Positions 1 to 6,953 of a stretch of DNA of 18,727 bases are shown here, one piece after another. Below the pieces are notes generated by a model. That model saw only the letters and a list, made by a program, of their open reading frames with translations. It did no database searches and was not told the DNA's origin. The stretch spans positions 1-18,727 of the forward strand of contig DATFWO010000317.1 of assembly GCA_035259205.1 (NCBI GenBank), given 5' to 3'. Within the stretch, counting starts at the first letter, position 1. The number at the start of each line of letters is the position of its first letter. The stretch is from SG8-41 sp035259205 (GTDB lineage: Bacteria; Pseudomonadota; Gammaproteobacteria; Burkholderiales; SG8-41). The position numbers and the translations under genes were made by a program.

Positions 1-1
1 C

Positions 2-139
2 CCCGCCGTACGCAGCGCCGGGGCCGGCACGCTCATCGTTGCCGATGGCACGAGCTGCCGCCACCAGATCAGCGACGGCGCCGGCCGCCCTGCCGTTCAC
101 GTCGCGCGCGTCCTGCAGGCTGCGTTGCATGAGCGGTAA
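2..139 (+). CDS. C-terminal fragment of an FAD-linked / Fe-S oxidoreductase (partial)
   Basis: Frame 2 is open from the window edge to a TAA at 137-139 and gives 45 residues. It contains the stretch VADGTSCRHQI followed by DGAGRPAVHVARVL. That pattern (ADG-SCR-QI, G-R-a-H-a-vL) is familiar from the C-terminal end of large FAD-binding and (Fe-S)-binding oxidoreductases of the YdiJ / D-2-hydroxyacid dehydrogenase type; its cysteine would lie in the Fe-S-binding part. Only the last residues are present, so the substrate cannot be judged. The stop codon lies inside a GCGGTAA heptamer that is repeated immediately downstream. The assignment rests on one short motif recalled from the family and is moderate. 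Confidence 0.6.
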   Translation, partial: PAVRSAGAGTLIVADGTSCRHQISDGAGRPAVHVARVLQAALHER

Positions 140-162
140 GCGGTAAGAATCCAGGCGGTAAG
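131..162. repeat. Heptamer repeat GCGGTAA after the first gene
   Basis: GCGGTAA occurs at 133-139, 140-146 and 155-161, with an 8-nt degenerate unit between the second and third copies. The first copy contains the TAA stop of the upstream gene. It is one of about ten period-7 spacer arrays in the window. Confidence 0.75.
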
Positions 163-222
163 CGACCTCGCGCTGCCGGCGCTCGCGCCTGCGGTTCGCC
201 GCATCAATCTGGAAACCAAAAA

Positions 223-996
223 ATGGGACTATTGACCGGAAAGATCGCCGTCATAACGGGCGCGTCCACCGCGCGTGGCATAGGCAACGCCATCGCCAAC
301 CGGTTCGCGGAATCGGGCGCCTCGATCTATCTGGTCGCGGAGGGCACGGTCGAGCGGCTGAAAGCCACGCAGGATGAGTGCCGCGCTTATCCCGCGGCCG
401 GACGTATCGAATACGGTGTGTTCGATCTCGCCGAGCGCGGCGCGGCGGAGCGGATGATAGAAACGGCGGCTCGACTATTCGGGCGAATCGACGTTCTCGT
501 CAACAATGCCGGCATACGGGCGGCATACGATTTCGGCGACTATACGCGCGACACTTTCGAGCGGGTCGTCGCCGTCAACCTCGCCGCCCCCTTTTTCGCG
601 AGCCAGGCGGTGGTGCCGGTCATGCGCAGGCAGGGCGGCGGTCGCATCATTCATATTGCAAGCCAGCTTGCACGCGTGACGTACGCGAAGCGGGCGCTCT
701 ACGGCCTCACCAAGGCGGCGCTGGTGCACCTCACCAAGTCCATGGCCTATGAGCTGGCACGCGACGGGATCGTGGTCAATTCCATCAGCCCGGGACCGGT
801 GAAGACTCAGTTCATTATGGACCGCGATGCGGCTCAACCCGAGGCGGCGCGGCGGCGGGTCGAGACCTATCTTCCTGTCGGCCGGCTGGGCGAACCCGGG
901 GAGATCGCGGAGGTCGCGCTGTTCCTCGCCAGCACTTCGCCAAGCTATCTGCAGGGCGAAGACATCTGTGTGGATGGGGGATACACCGCTCACTAG
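223..996 (+). CDS. SDR family NAD(P)-dependent oxidoreductase
   Basis: A 257-residue classical short-chain dehydrogenase/reductase, the usual length for the family. The cofactor loop reads TGASTARGIG (residues 12-21), a spaced-out variant of TGxxxGxG. NNAG is at 94-97, the structural Asn at 119, and the catalytic set Ser147, Tyr160, Lys164 is intact (YGLTK). The PG motif after the active site (SPGPV) and the C-terminal VDGGYTAH are also typical. It would reduce or oxidise a carbonyl/alcohol in the cytoplasm; FabG-like and sugar/alcohol dehydrogenases share this pattern, so the substrate is unknown. The start is chosen because the cofactor fold begins right after it and a weak GGAAA lies about 9 nt upstream. 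The TAG stop forms the first bases of the downstream 14-mer array. Confidence 0.95.
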   Translation: MGLLTGKIAVITGASTARGIGNAIANRFAESGASIYLVAEGTVERLKATQDECRAYPAAGRIEYGVFDLAERGAAERMIETAARLFGRIDVLVNNAGIRAAYDFGDYTRDTFERVVAVNLAAPFFASQAVVPVMRRQGGGRIIHIASQLARVTYAKRALYGLTKAALVHLTKSMAYELARDGIVVNSISPGPVKTQFIMDRDAAQPEAARRRVETYLPVGRLGEPGEIAEVALFLASTSPSYLQGEDICVDGGYTAH

Positions 997-1282
997 GGAC
1001 TCCGTCCCTACGTACCAGACACTGCGTCCCACATACTGCGTCCCACATACTGCGTCGCAGATACTACGTCCCAGATACTGCGTTCCAGGTACTGCGTTCC
1101 AGGTACTGCGTCCCAGGTACTACGTCCCAGAGACTCGTCTCAGATACGGCGTCGCAGATAGGCCGCCTTAGATGGGGCGTCTTAACCACGTTTCATCTGG
1201 GACGCACTAGCTGAAACGCATCACTTGGGACGCACCATCTGGGACGCATCACTTGAGACGTACTAGTCGGGACGCGGTACGT
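995..1282. repeat. 14-nt inverted tandem array A (largest copy)
   Basis: The left arm (995-1183) holds 13 consecutive or near-consecutive units of AGATACTGCGTCCC. Examples are AGGGACTCCGTCCC at 995, AGACACTGCGTCCC at 1017, AGATACTACGTCCC at 1059 and AGGTACTGCGTCCC at 1101, drifting to AGATGGGGCGTCTT at 1170. One unit (1129-1141) is 13 nt and one 8-nt interruption lies at 1009-1016. The right arm (about 1187-1282) holds six to seven units in the opposite orientation, such as GGGACGCACTAGCT (1199), GGGACGCACCATCT (1227) and GGGACGCATCACTT (1241). The two arms can pair in register as a long imperfect hairpin. The array starts inside the TAG stop of the SDR gene. The same family recurs at 8548, 14918 and 17872. 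Confidence 0.93.
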
Positions 1283-1472
1283 CGTTAGTGCGCGACACGC
1301 TAACCTCCCCGGAGATCGGCGTTTTCTCCCTTTGCGGCATTTACCTGTTGCGGCGGGACGACACGCTGGCAGCTGCGGATGCCCTTCAATCGGTTGATTC
1401 ACATCCATTCGAGCCTGTGGCACGCGCATTGCTTCCAGCGACAGATATTGAACAGAGCGACTGGGGATAACC

Positions 1473-2039
1473 ATGCGCGAGCCGAAATATGCAGTCCTGG
1501 CACTGGCAGTGATATTCGCAGCAGGCGGTGCCGCTGCCGCGTACAGCCAATCAACATCGGGCGACGAAAGGAATGGTGTGCGTTTCGTCGAAGTGCCGCT
1601 GACCGTCAATCGGGACGAGCAGGCCGCTGCGGTTATCCGCAGCATAGACAGTGAGAAGCGCGTCATTGAATCGAGTCCCATCAGCAGCGCCGAGCTGGCC
1701 CGGGGCCGCGCTGCCGGGGAAATCCAAGCGACGGAAAGGTCGGATACTCGCATCCTGCCGGAAGGTAGCGGCAATGCGCGCGCGGCGGTCGGAGCCGGCG
1801 GACAACCCGACGCTAGGACGCGCGCGGGCACCCAGCCCGACCTGGAGATAGTTCGCGCGGGGGGTGAGGACAGAGACCGCGCGAAGCCCCAAGCCGTCAT
1901 ACGCATCGACGATGTGGCGCGGTCCCGTGAGCACGCGAGATATGAGGCTGAGAAGAAACGTCGCGCCGCCGGCAAGCCCGCGCCCGACGTCAATGTGAGC
2001 GACAGCTTCAGCGGGCCTGCCGTCGTGGAGTTGCGCTAG
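1473..2039 (+). CDS. Exported hypothetical protein
   Basis: A 188-residue protein not recognised from any family. The N-terminus has a basic start (MREPK), a hydrophobic stretch at about 6-24 rich in Ala/Gly/Val, and a likely signal peptidase I site after AAA at about residue 23, so it is probably exported. The mature part is hydrophilic, rich in Arg, Glu, Ala and Gly, and probably largely disordered in the middle (about 95-135, with repeated G-A-R-Q-P residues). It ends in a more ordered-looking stretch around VIRIDDVARSREHARYEAEK. A GGGG-rich ribosome site at 1463-1466 sits 6 nt before ATG. The neighbour on the right is convergent (sensor kinase). The reverse strand is also open across it, as GC-rich DNA often is, so reality of the gene rests on the signal peptide and ribosome site. 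Confidence 0.6.
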   Translation: MREPKYAVLALAVIFAAGGAAAAYSQSTSGDERNGVRFVEVPLTVNRDEQAAAVIRSIDSEKRVIESSPISSAELARGRAAGEIQATERSDTRILPEGSGNARAAVGAGGQPDARTRAGTQPDLEIVRAGGEDRDRAKPQAVIRIDDVARSREHARYEAEKKRRAAGKPAPDVNVSDSFSGPAVVELR

Positions 2040-2140
2040 AGGTCCTTGCCAGTCGTCTCTATTTTCCTGCGGGGGAAGACGATTGGAGCCCGCTGGAATT
2101 TCCCCTACGGGCATTTTGGCCCTTAGAAGCGCGTGAGCCG

Positions 2141-3532
2141 CTACGGCGCCATACGCATGGGCCCGTCTCCTGCGCCGGCGGCCGTCAGAGTTCCGGGCGG
2201 CCATGCGGCTGCCGGCAGAAGCACCTCCACGGTAGTGCCGCTGCCCTGCTCGCTCGCGAGTGCGATTGAGCCGCCGCAGCGCTCGACAATGCGTTTGGCG
2301 AGCGGCAATCCAACGCCGATGCCTTTCGCCTTGGTGGTGTGAAACGGCTTGAACGCGTTCGCCAGTTGCGCGCGGCTCATGCCCGGCCCGCTGTCGTGAA
2401 TGCTTACGCGCAGCCACCGCTCCCGGTCGCGCTGCACGATCACGGCGATGCGTCCGTCGTGTTCGATTGCCTCGACGGCATTGGCGATCAGGCTATTGAA
2501 CACCTGCCCCAGTATCAGGGGGTCGGCAGTGACAGTCGGCAGCGTGTCGCCGACGCGCGCGGAAGCGCGTATGCCACGCCGCTCCAGCTCGCGCTCGAAA
2601 CTTTGCAAGCTCACCTGCACCAGGGGGCCGACCTGAATCGGCTCGAGCCTGCCTGCCAGCGGCTGCGAATAGGAAAGCAGCCCGCGCACCCACGATTCGA
2701 GCCGGTCGACTTCGGCCACGATGTCGCGTGCCGCCTCGCGCCAGTGCGGCGGTTCCGAATCCAGGGCGAGTTCGGCCGAGGACCGGATCGAGGCGAGAGG
2801 ATTGCGGATGCCGTGGGCGACGGCGGAGCCCATCTCCCCCACCACGGCAAGCGTTTCCGATTGAACGAGGCGCTCGCGTTGCATTCGGATCAGGTCGTCG
2901 GCGCGCCGCACCATCCAGAACAGCGCAACATAGAGAAAGACCCCTGCGAGCGCGGCGCCGATCCAGATGGCGCGCCGGCCCGTGTTGATGGCCTCGAACA
3001 GCGCCTGTGGCGAGCGGTAAAGCTCGACCACGCCGATTACGCCTCCCTGCGACTCGTCCCGTACTGGAGCGTAGATCTCGACAAAGTAGAGGTGCCGCGG
3101 GTTCAGGTCCTCATGCTCGAGTTTGCCGCTTACTCCGCCGTGGACGACGAGCTCGCCGCCCAGCGCGTGCTCGAGCTCCAGGTTGTCGGAGAACTGGCGA
3201 GCGATCAGCGCAGGGTCGGAGGACCAGATTATCGTGCGGTCGCGCGCGTAGAGGTTGGCGCGCAGGACGTCCGGCAGGTCCGAGACGTGCGCGAAGAACT
3301 CCCTCAGTTCACTGGCCGGCTCGCTACGCCCGCTGGCGAAATAACCACCTGCCTTTTCGACACGGACTATGCTGTCGATGAACTGCTGGGTGAGGCGCCC
3401 TTCCTGCTGCAACATGCGCTCGGTGAGAAAGCCCGACAACTGCCAGCCCGAGACCGCGCTGATCGAAGCGATCGACACCAGGCCGACTGCCGCGAACCAG
3501 CGGCTGAGGTTGAACGACGCGTGATTGAGCAT
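2141..3532 (-). CDS. Membrane sensor histidine kinase (NtrB/ZraS-like transmitter)
   Basis: A 463-residue two-component sensor. Transmembrane segments at about 11-32 and 188-208 enclose a periplasmic sensing region of about 155 residues. The HisKA H-box is AHGIRNPLASIRSS with the phospho-accepting His240. The ATPase domain has the N-box around NSLIANAVEAI (Asn351), G1 DSGPGM (380-385), F-box FKPFHTTK (394-401) and G2 GIGVGLPLAK (404-413). All catalytic boxes are present, so it should autophosphorylate. The H-box and ATPase style resemble NtrB/ZraS-type kinases that pair with sigma-54-type regulators, but no response regulator is encoded in this window. The stimulus is unknown. The tail after about 442 (Pro/Ala/Gly-rich) is probably disordered. 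No strong ribosome site precedes the ATG. Confidence 0.93.
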   Translation of the reverse strand: MLNHASFNLSRWFAAVGLVSIASISAVSGWQLSGFLTERMLQQEGRLTQQFIDSIVRVEKAGGYFASGRSEPASELREFFAHVSDLPDVLRANLYARDRTIIWSSDPALIARQFSDNLELEHALGGELVVHGGVSGKLEHEDLNPRHLYFVEIYAPVRDESQGGVIGVVELYRSPQALFEAINTGRRAIWIGAALAGVFLYVALFWMVRRADDLIRMQRERLVQSETLAVVGEMGSAVAHGIRNPLASIRSSAELALDSEPPHWREAARDIVAEVDRLESWVRGLLSYSQPLAGRLEPIQVGPLVQVSLQSFERELERRGIRASARVGDTLPTVTADPLILGQVFNSLIANAVEAIEHDGRIAVIVQRDRERWLRVSIHDSGPGMSRAQLANAFKPFHTTKAKGIGVGLPLAKRIVERCGGSIALASEQGSGTTVEVLLPAAAWPPGTLTAAGAGDGPMRMAP

Positions 3533-3691
3533 TTGCGCGTGCAGCTACCGCCGTCGACTACGGCTCACATGTACTTCGTATCCGCTAATGAACGCCGATG
3601 CGTCCGCGGGGGGAGACCTGGGCCGGGTGATCCTCTACCCCAGATCCCGCCCCGCGACGCGTCTGCTTCCGCTGATCGCCGGAACCCGGGA

Positions 3692-4165
3692 TCAGGCACA
3701 CTCGGGATGCATGTCTTCGATGTCGTCCGCACCGTCGCAGCCCGAACCGCCAGGGGTGCGGGTCCCGCGGCCCGAGCCTTTCGCGGCGAGCGCTTCGACC
3801 TCGTGCGGGAGATCTTCCGGCACCACGTCATCATGGCCGCCGCGGCCTTTGGATGCGACAACGCAGGCCAGGTCGTCGCCGTGATCATCACAATTCGGAT
3901 GCTCGACCGCGTCATCACGGCCGCCGCGGCCCTTGGCCGCGAGAACGCATGCAAGATCGTCGCCGCGGTCGTCACATACCGGATGTTCGATCACATCATC
4001 ACGGCCGCGCCCCTGCCTGGCTACTTCAATGGCGGTGATCGAAATCTCCTTGCCTTGCCAGCTGCTCCAGCCTGCCTGGGTCGAATCGCTGGCTGCGAAC
4101 GTGCTCGACGCGCTGAGGCCGAAAGCCGCGATGAAAGCTGCAATGAGTTTGGTCTTCGGGTGCAT
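3692..4165 (-). CDS. Secreted Cys/Asp/His repeat protein (hypothetical)
   Basis: A 157-residue protein starting at the ATG at 4163-4165. This start is fixed by an AAAGGAGA ribosome site 6 nt upstream and by a classic signal peptide (MHPKTK, hydrophobic 7-20, cleavage near STFA-A at about 24); the frame stays open upstream to 4393 but has no such signals. The mature protein has two clear tandem copies of a 27-28-residue unit (52-78 and 79-106) with the pattern GRGGRDD-x2-EHPxCDDxGDDLAC. A degenerate third copy at 107-129 has lost its cysteines. Cysteines at 64/73, 92/101 and 143/156 suggest disulfides or metal binding; the Asp clusters suggest divalent cations. I do not recognise the family. 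It lies upstream of, and codirectional with, the sensor kinase, separated by 159 nt. Confidence 0.8.
   Translation of the reverse strand: MHPKTKLIAAFIAAFGLSASSTFAASDSTQAGWSSWQGKEISITAIEVARQGRGRDDVIEHPVCDDRGDDLACVLAAKGRGGRDDAVEHPNCDDHGDDLACVVASKGRGGHDDVVPEDLPHEVEALAAKGSGRGTRTPGGSGCDGADDIEDMHPECA
3779..4012 (-). repeat. In-frame ~84-nt coding repeat
   Basis: Three tandem copies within the secreted repeat protein: unit 1 at 3932-4012 (81 nt), unit 2 at 3848-3931 (84 nt) and degenerate unit 3 at 3779-3847. Units 1 and 2 encode nearly the same residues (EHPxCDDxGDDLACV) and are also alike at the DNA level, which points to recent duplication. Unit 3 keeps only the GRGGxDDVV start and the xAAK end. 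Confidence 0.85.
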
Positions 4166-4554
4166 TGAACTCTCCTTTAACTTGATGTGAAGTGATTGGT
4201 GTGCGTTCCCTGTTTCATGGGGACACCTTGCCCACGCGATGTCCTTATGCAGAAGGCGTACCAAGTCGCGGGGCCGACGCAGCGTGCCGAGGTAAACTGC
4301 TGAGAGATCGGAGGTTATCGAGCGCGCCGCGAAGCCGGATGTGGGGTACGCCGCGGGCTGTTGGGCCGGGCAGCGGGTTATATCCCCCACCAAATCGGGT
4401 TATCTGCCCCACTCTGTACGAGACGGGAGCGCTACCGCGTAAGAGAGTATTCAGCCCTTCGGTTCGGCTCTATTCCCGGAAGTACGAAGCTCGAAGACCG
4501 ACCCGTCATCGGTACGAGCGCACGGACTCCGCAACGTGCGCCGTGGCGTTGAAC
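4166..4554. other. Divergent spacer with no supported gene
   Basis: This stretch lies between the divergent secreted repeat protein and the ABC operon. A plus-strand frame is open at 4192-4599, but its Arg/Pro/Ser-rich translation has no recognisable motif and no ribosome site, so it is not called. The only structure I see is an imperfect direct repeat of about 18 nt, GCGGGTTATATCCCCCAC near 4373 and TCGGGTTATCTGCCCCAC near 4395, 22 nt apart. The leftward promoter of the secreted protein should lie here, but no convincing -35/-10 pair was found. Confidence 0.5.
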
Positions 4555-4583
4555 TTGACAATCCGTATTGTGGTCAATAGCCT
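4555..4583 (+). promoter_or_regulatory. Candidate promoter and overlapping palindrome for the ABC operon
   Basis: A perfect -35 hexamer TTGACA (4555-4560) is followed after 17 nt by a poor -10 TAGCCT (4578-4583). An inverted repeat overlaps the spacer: ACAAT-CCGT-ATTGT (4559-4572), extendable outward as TTG...TCAA with a two-base bulge. A weak -10 with an operator-like palindrome would fit a regulated promoter about 127 nt before the ATPase gene. Confidence 0.4.
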
Positions 4584-4593
4584 GCGCTTAAGG

Positions 4594-4651
4594 CAGTGAC
4601 CGGTGACCGGTAATCAGCGATCGGTTGACCGGCAGCCGGTGTTCAGTGACC
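4594..4651. repeat. Heptamer repeat GTGACCG upstream of the ABC operon
   Basis: Period-7 units: GTGACCG, GTGACCG, GTAATCA, GCGATCG, then GTTGACCG (8 nt), GCAGCCG, GTGTTCA and GTGACC. It lies between the candidate promoter and the ATPase start, so it would be in the 5' leader. No clear inverted arm was seen. Confidence 0.7.
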
Positions 4652-4709
4652 TCGCCGCGACGGCCTGGCGGCGTGCCGTCCCGATAATCCAGCCAGGACT
4701 CAGTGAAGG

Positions 4710-6785
4710 ATGGATCAACCTGTTGCAACTAGCGGCGCGCCCGCGCCGGGTGCCGCGACCAGCCCCTGGCTGCTCGAAGTCGAAAACCTGCACGTGCATT
4801 TCGTCACCACGCGCGGCGTGGTGCGCGCAGTCGAGGGCATCTCGTACAAAGTGAAGCCCGGAGAGACCGTCGCCCTCGTCGGCGAATCGGGCTGCGGCAA
4901 GTCCGTTTCATCGCTCGCCATCATGAGGCTGCTCGCCAGGCCGGCGGGCCGCATCGTCGCCGGCCGCATCCTGTTTCAGGGCCGCAACCTTCTCGACCTG
5001 GAGGAGGACGAGATGCGGGCAATCCGCGGGCGGGACATCGCGATGATCTTCCAGGAGCCGATGACCTCGCTCAACCCGGTGCTCACCATCGGCTTCCAGA
5101 TCATGGAGCCGCTGCTGATCCACCTCGGAATGACGGAGGAAGCGGCCCGCTCGCGCGCGACCGAGCTGCTCAAGATGGTGGGCATGCCCGATCCCGAGCG
5201 CCGGCTCGATCAATATCCACACCAGTTCTCGGGCGGCATGCGCCAGCGGGTCATGATCGCGATCGCGCTTTCCTGTAATCCGAAGCTCGTCATCGCCGAC
5301 GAACCGACCACCGCGCTCGACGTGACGATACAGGCGCAGATCCTGAAGCTGATGAAAGATCTCTCGCGCGATCTCGGCATTGCGCTCGTCGTCATCACGC
5401 ACAATCTCGGGGTCGTTGCCCGCTATGCCGATCGCGTGAACGTGATGTATGCCGCGCGGATGGCCGAACAGGGCAGCGCCGGGGCGGTATTCGGCAAGCC
5501 CCTGCATCCCTACACCGCTGGGCTGCTGCGCTCGGTGCCCCGCCTCGATCAGCCGCGCGGCAGGAAGCTCGAGACCATCGAGGGCCTGCCGCCCAATCTG
5601 CTCGCTCCCCCGCCGGGCTGCCGGTTCGCTCCCCGCTGCCCCGCCCGGCTGGACGCGTGCGTTGCGGCGCTTCCGGAGCTCGTCGAAGTAGAGGCGCAGC
5701 GTCATTCGGCCTGCATCCGGGCGAAGGAATTGTCACAAGTGGGGCCGGTCGGTCTTGGGCTGCAGCAGGCGGCGCGCGAGCAGCCGGTGCCGAAAAAGCT
5801 GGAGGCGGCGCAACCCCTGCTCAGGGTCCACGAGCTGCGAACCTACTTCGAGGTCGGAGCCGGGCTCCAGGCGTTCCGCGGCAGACACCTGGAAGTGCGT
5901 GCCGTGGATGGACTCTCGTTCGAGGTCCACAGGGGCGAGACGCTGGGGCTCGTGGGCGAATCCGGCTGCGGCAAGACGACCGTGGGCCGGACACTCCTCA
6001 GGCTGGAGCAGCCCACTTCCGGAGAGATCGTCTTCGACGGCACTAACGTGACGCGCGTTGGCGGCCAGCAACTCAAGGACTATCGCCGCAAGATCCAGGT
6101 CATCTTTCAGGATCCGTACAGCTCTCTGAATCCGCGAATGACGGTCGGAGAGATCATCGCCGAGCCGATGATGGTGTATCGCCTCGTACCCGATCGCAAG
6201 GCTGCGCGCAGCAGGGTCGCCGAGCTGCTGGCGCAAGTGGGGCTTTTCGAGTACATGGCCGAGCGCTATCCACACGAGCTCTCGGGCGGGCAGCGCCAGC
6301 GCGTGGGCATTGCCCGCGCCCTCGCGATGCAGCCCACTTTTATCGTCTGCGACGAACCGGTTTCGGCGCTCGATGTGTCGATCCAGGCGCAGATCATCAA
6401 CCTGCTGGAAGATCTGCAACAGAAGTTCGGGCTGACGTTCCTGTTCATCGCCCATGACCTTGCGGTCGTGCGGCACATTTCGGATCGCGTCGTCGTCATG
6501 TATCTGGGCAAGGTGATGGAAATCGCCGACCGCGATGCCCTTTATTCCGATCCGCTGCATCCGTACACGAAGGCGCTGCTCGATGCCGTGCCCATACCCG
6601 ATCCGGCGCTGGAGGCGCAGCGCGAGTATCGCGTGCTCGGCGGAGAAGTGCCGAGCCCGCTCAACCCGCCGCGGGGCTGCGTCTTCCATACGCGCTGCCC
6701 GCTCGCGAGCGAGGAGTGTAAGATGCAAATCCCCGAGTTGAGAGAAGTGCGCACTAAGCACTTTGCCGCGTGCATCAAGGTTTGA
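4710..6785 (+). CDS. Fused dipeptide/oligopeptide ABC transporter ATPase (DppD-DppF / GsiA-like)
   Basis: A 691-residue protein with two complete ABC ATPase halves, energising peptide-type import at the inner membrane. Half 1: Walker A GESGCGKS 58-65, Q-loop Gln115, signature FSGGM 173-177, Walker B LVIADE 193-198, switch His231. Half 2: Walker A GESGCGKT 416-423, Gln467, LSGGQ 524-528, Walker B FIVCDE 544-549, His582. Each half ends with the oligopeptide-transporter C-terminal domain and four cysteines of identical spacing, C-x5-C-x6-C-x17-C (304/310/317/335 and 657/663/670/688). In DppD-type proteins such cysteines can hold a [4Fe-4S] cluster. E. coli GsiA has a similar double-ATPase architecture. 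AGGA lies 11 nt before the chosen ATG; the AAGG directly against it is too close. First gene of the operon. Confidence 0.95.
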   Translation: MDQPVATSGAPAPGAATSPWLLEVENLHVHFVTTRGVVRAVEGISYKVKPGETVALVGESGCGKSVSSLAIMRLLARPAGRIVAGRILFQGRNLLDLEEDEMRAIRGRDIAMIFQEPMTSLNPVLTIGFQIMEPLLIHLGMTEEAARSRATELLKMVGMPDPERRLDQYPHQFSGGMRQRVMIAIALSCNPKLVIADEPTTALDVTIQAQILKLMKDLSRDLGIALVVITHNLGVVARYADRVNVMYAARMAEQGSAGAVFGKPLHPYTAGLLRSVPRLDQPRGRKLETIEGLPPNLLAPPPGCRFAPRCPARLDACVAALPELVEVEAQRHSACIRAKELSQVGPVGLGLQQAAREQPVPKKLEAAQPLLRVHELRTYFEVGAGLQAFRGRHLEVRAVDGLSFEVHRGETLGLVGESGCGKTTVGRTLLRLEQPTSGEIVFDGTNVTRVGGQQLKDYRRKIQVIFQDPYSSLNPRMTVGEIIAEPMMVYRLVPDRKAARSRVAELLAQVGLFEYMAERYPHELSGGQRQRVGIARALAMQPTFIVCDEPVSALDVSIQAQIINLLEDLQQKFGLTFLFIAHDLAVVRHISDRVVVMYLGKVMEIADRDALYSDPLHPYTKALLDAVPIPDPALEAQREYRVLGGEVPSPLNPPRGCVFHTRCPLASEECKMQIPELREVRTKHFAACIKV

Positions 6786-6790
6786 TACTT

Positions 6791-6934
6791 CGTGACTGAT
6801 AAGGCGTGACTGGTGAAACGTGACTGATGGTTCGTGACTGATGGGCGTGGCTAGGGCCGTAACAGGAAAGCCGCCATACCAGACACGTTTTTCCAGTCAC
6901 GCAGGACCAGTCACGGTTCACCAGTCACGGTCCA
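6791..6934. repeat. 14-nt inverted tandem array E (CGTGACTGAT family)
   Basis: The left arm has CGTGACTGATAAGG (6791), CGTGACTGGTGAAA (6805), CGTGACTGATGGTT (6819), CGTGACTGATGGG (6833, 13 nt) and a degenerate CGTGGCTAGGGC (6846). The right arm has four inverted 14-mers: CCAGACACGTTTTT (6879), CCAGTCACGCAGGA (6893), CCAGTCACGGTTCA (6907) and CCAGTCACGGTCCA (6921). About nine bases of each unit are conserved and five vary. The arms pair as a long hairpin between the ATPase stop and the binding-protein ribosome site. Confidence 0.92.
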
Positions 6935-6953
6935 TCAAAAAGAAGGAGGAGGC

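Noticed and set aside
995..1282. CRISPR array
   Set aside because: Repeat units are 14 nt, head-to-tail without unique spacers, and switch orientation halfway; no cas genes are present.
1288..1470. 60-codon plus-strand frame before the exported protein
   Set aside because: GTG start right after a repeat array, no ribosome site, no motif; ends 2 nt before the supported ATG, so it could be a leader, but nothing shows this.
2109..2122. Intrinsic terminator GGGC-ATTTTG-GCCC between convergent genes
   Set aside because: Only a 4-bp stem and no T-run on either strand; too weak to call.
1193..2417. Minus-strand open frames opposite the exported hypothetical protein
   Set aside because: No ribosome site or recognisable motif; one begins inside the kinase gene in another frame. 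The plus-strand frame has a signal peptide and a ribosome site.
2339..4168. Long plus-strand open frame of about 609 codons opposite the sensor kinase and secreted repeat protein
   Set aside because: It is the antisense of two well-supported genes with clear motifs and signal peptide; its translation shows no domain.
4166..4393. N-terminal extension of the secreted repeat protein
   Set aside because: The frame is open, but the internal ATG at 4165 has a strong ribosome site and a signal peptide that would otherwise be buried.
4430..4490. tRNA-like GGTTCGGCTC segment
   Set aside because: No matching acceptor, D or anticodon arms can be drawn around it.
4192..4599. 135-codon plus-strand frame in the divergent spacer
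   Set aside because: Arg/Pro/Ser-rich translation without motif, crosses the candidate promoter region, no ribosome site.
5733..6761. Minus-strand open frame of about 342 codons
   Set aside because: Antisense of the second ATPase half, His/Arg/Leu-rich, typical of GC-rich shadow frames.
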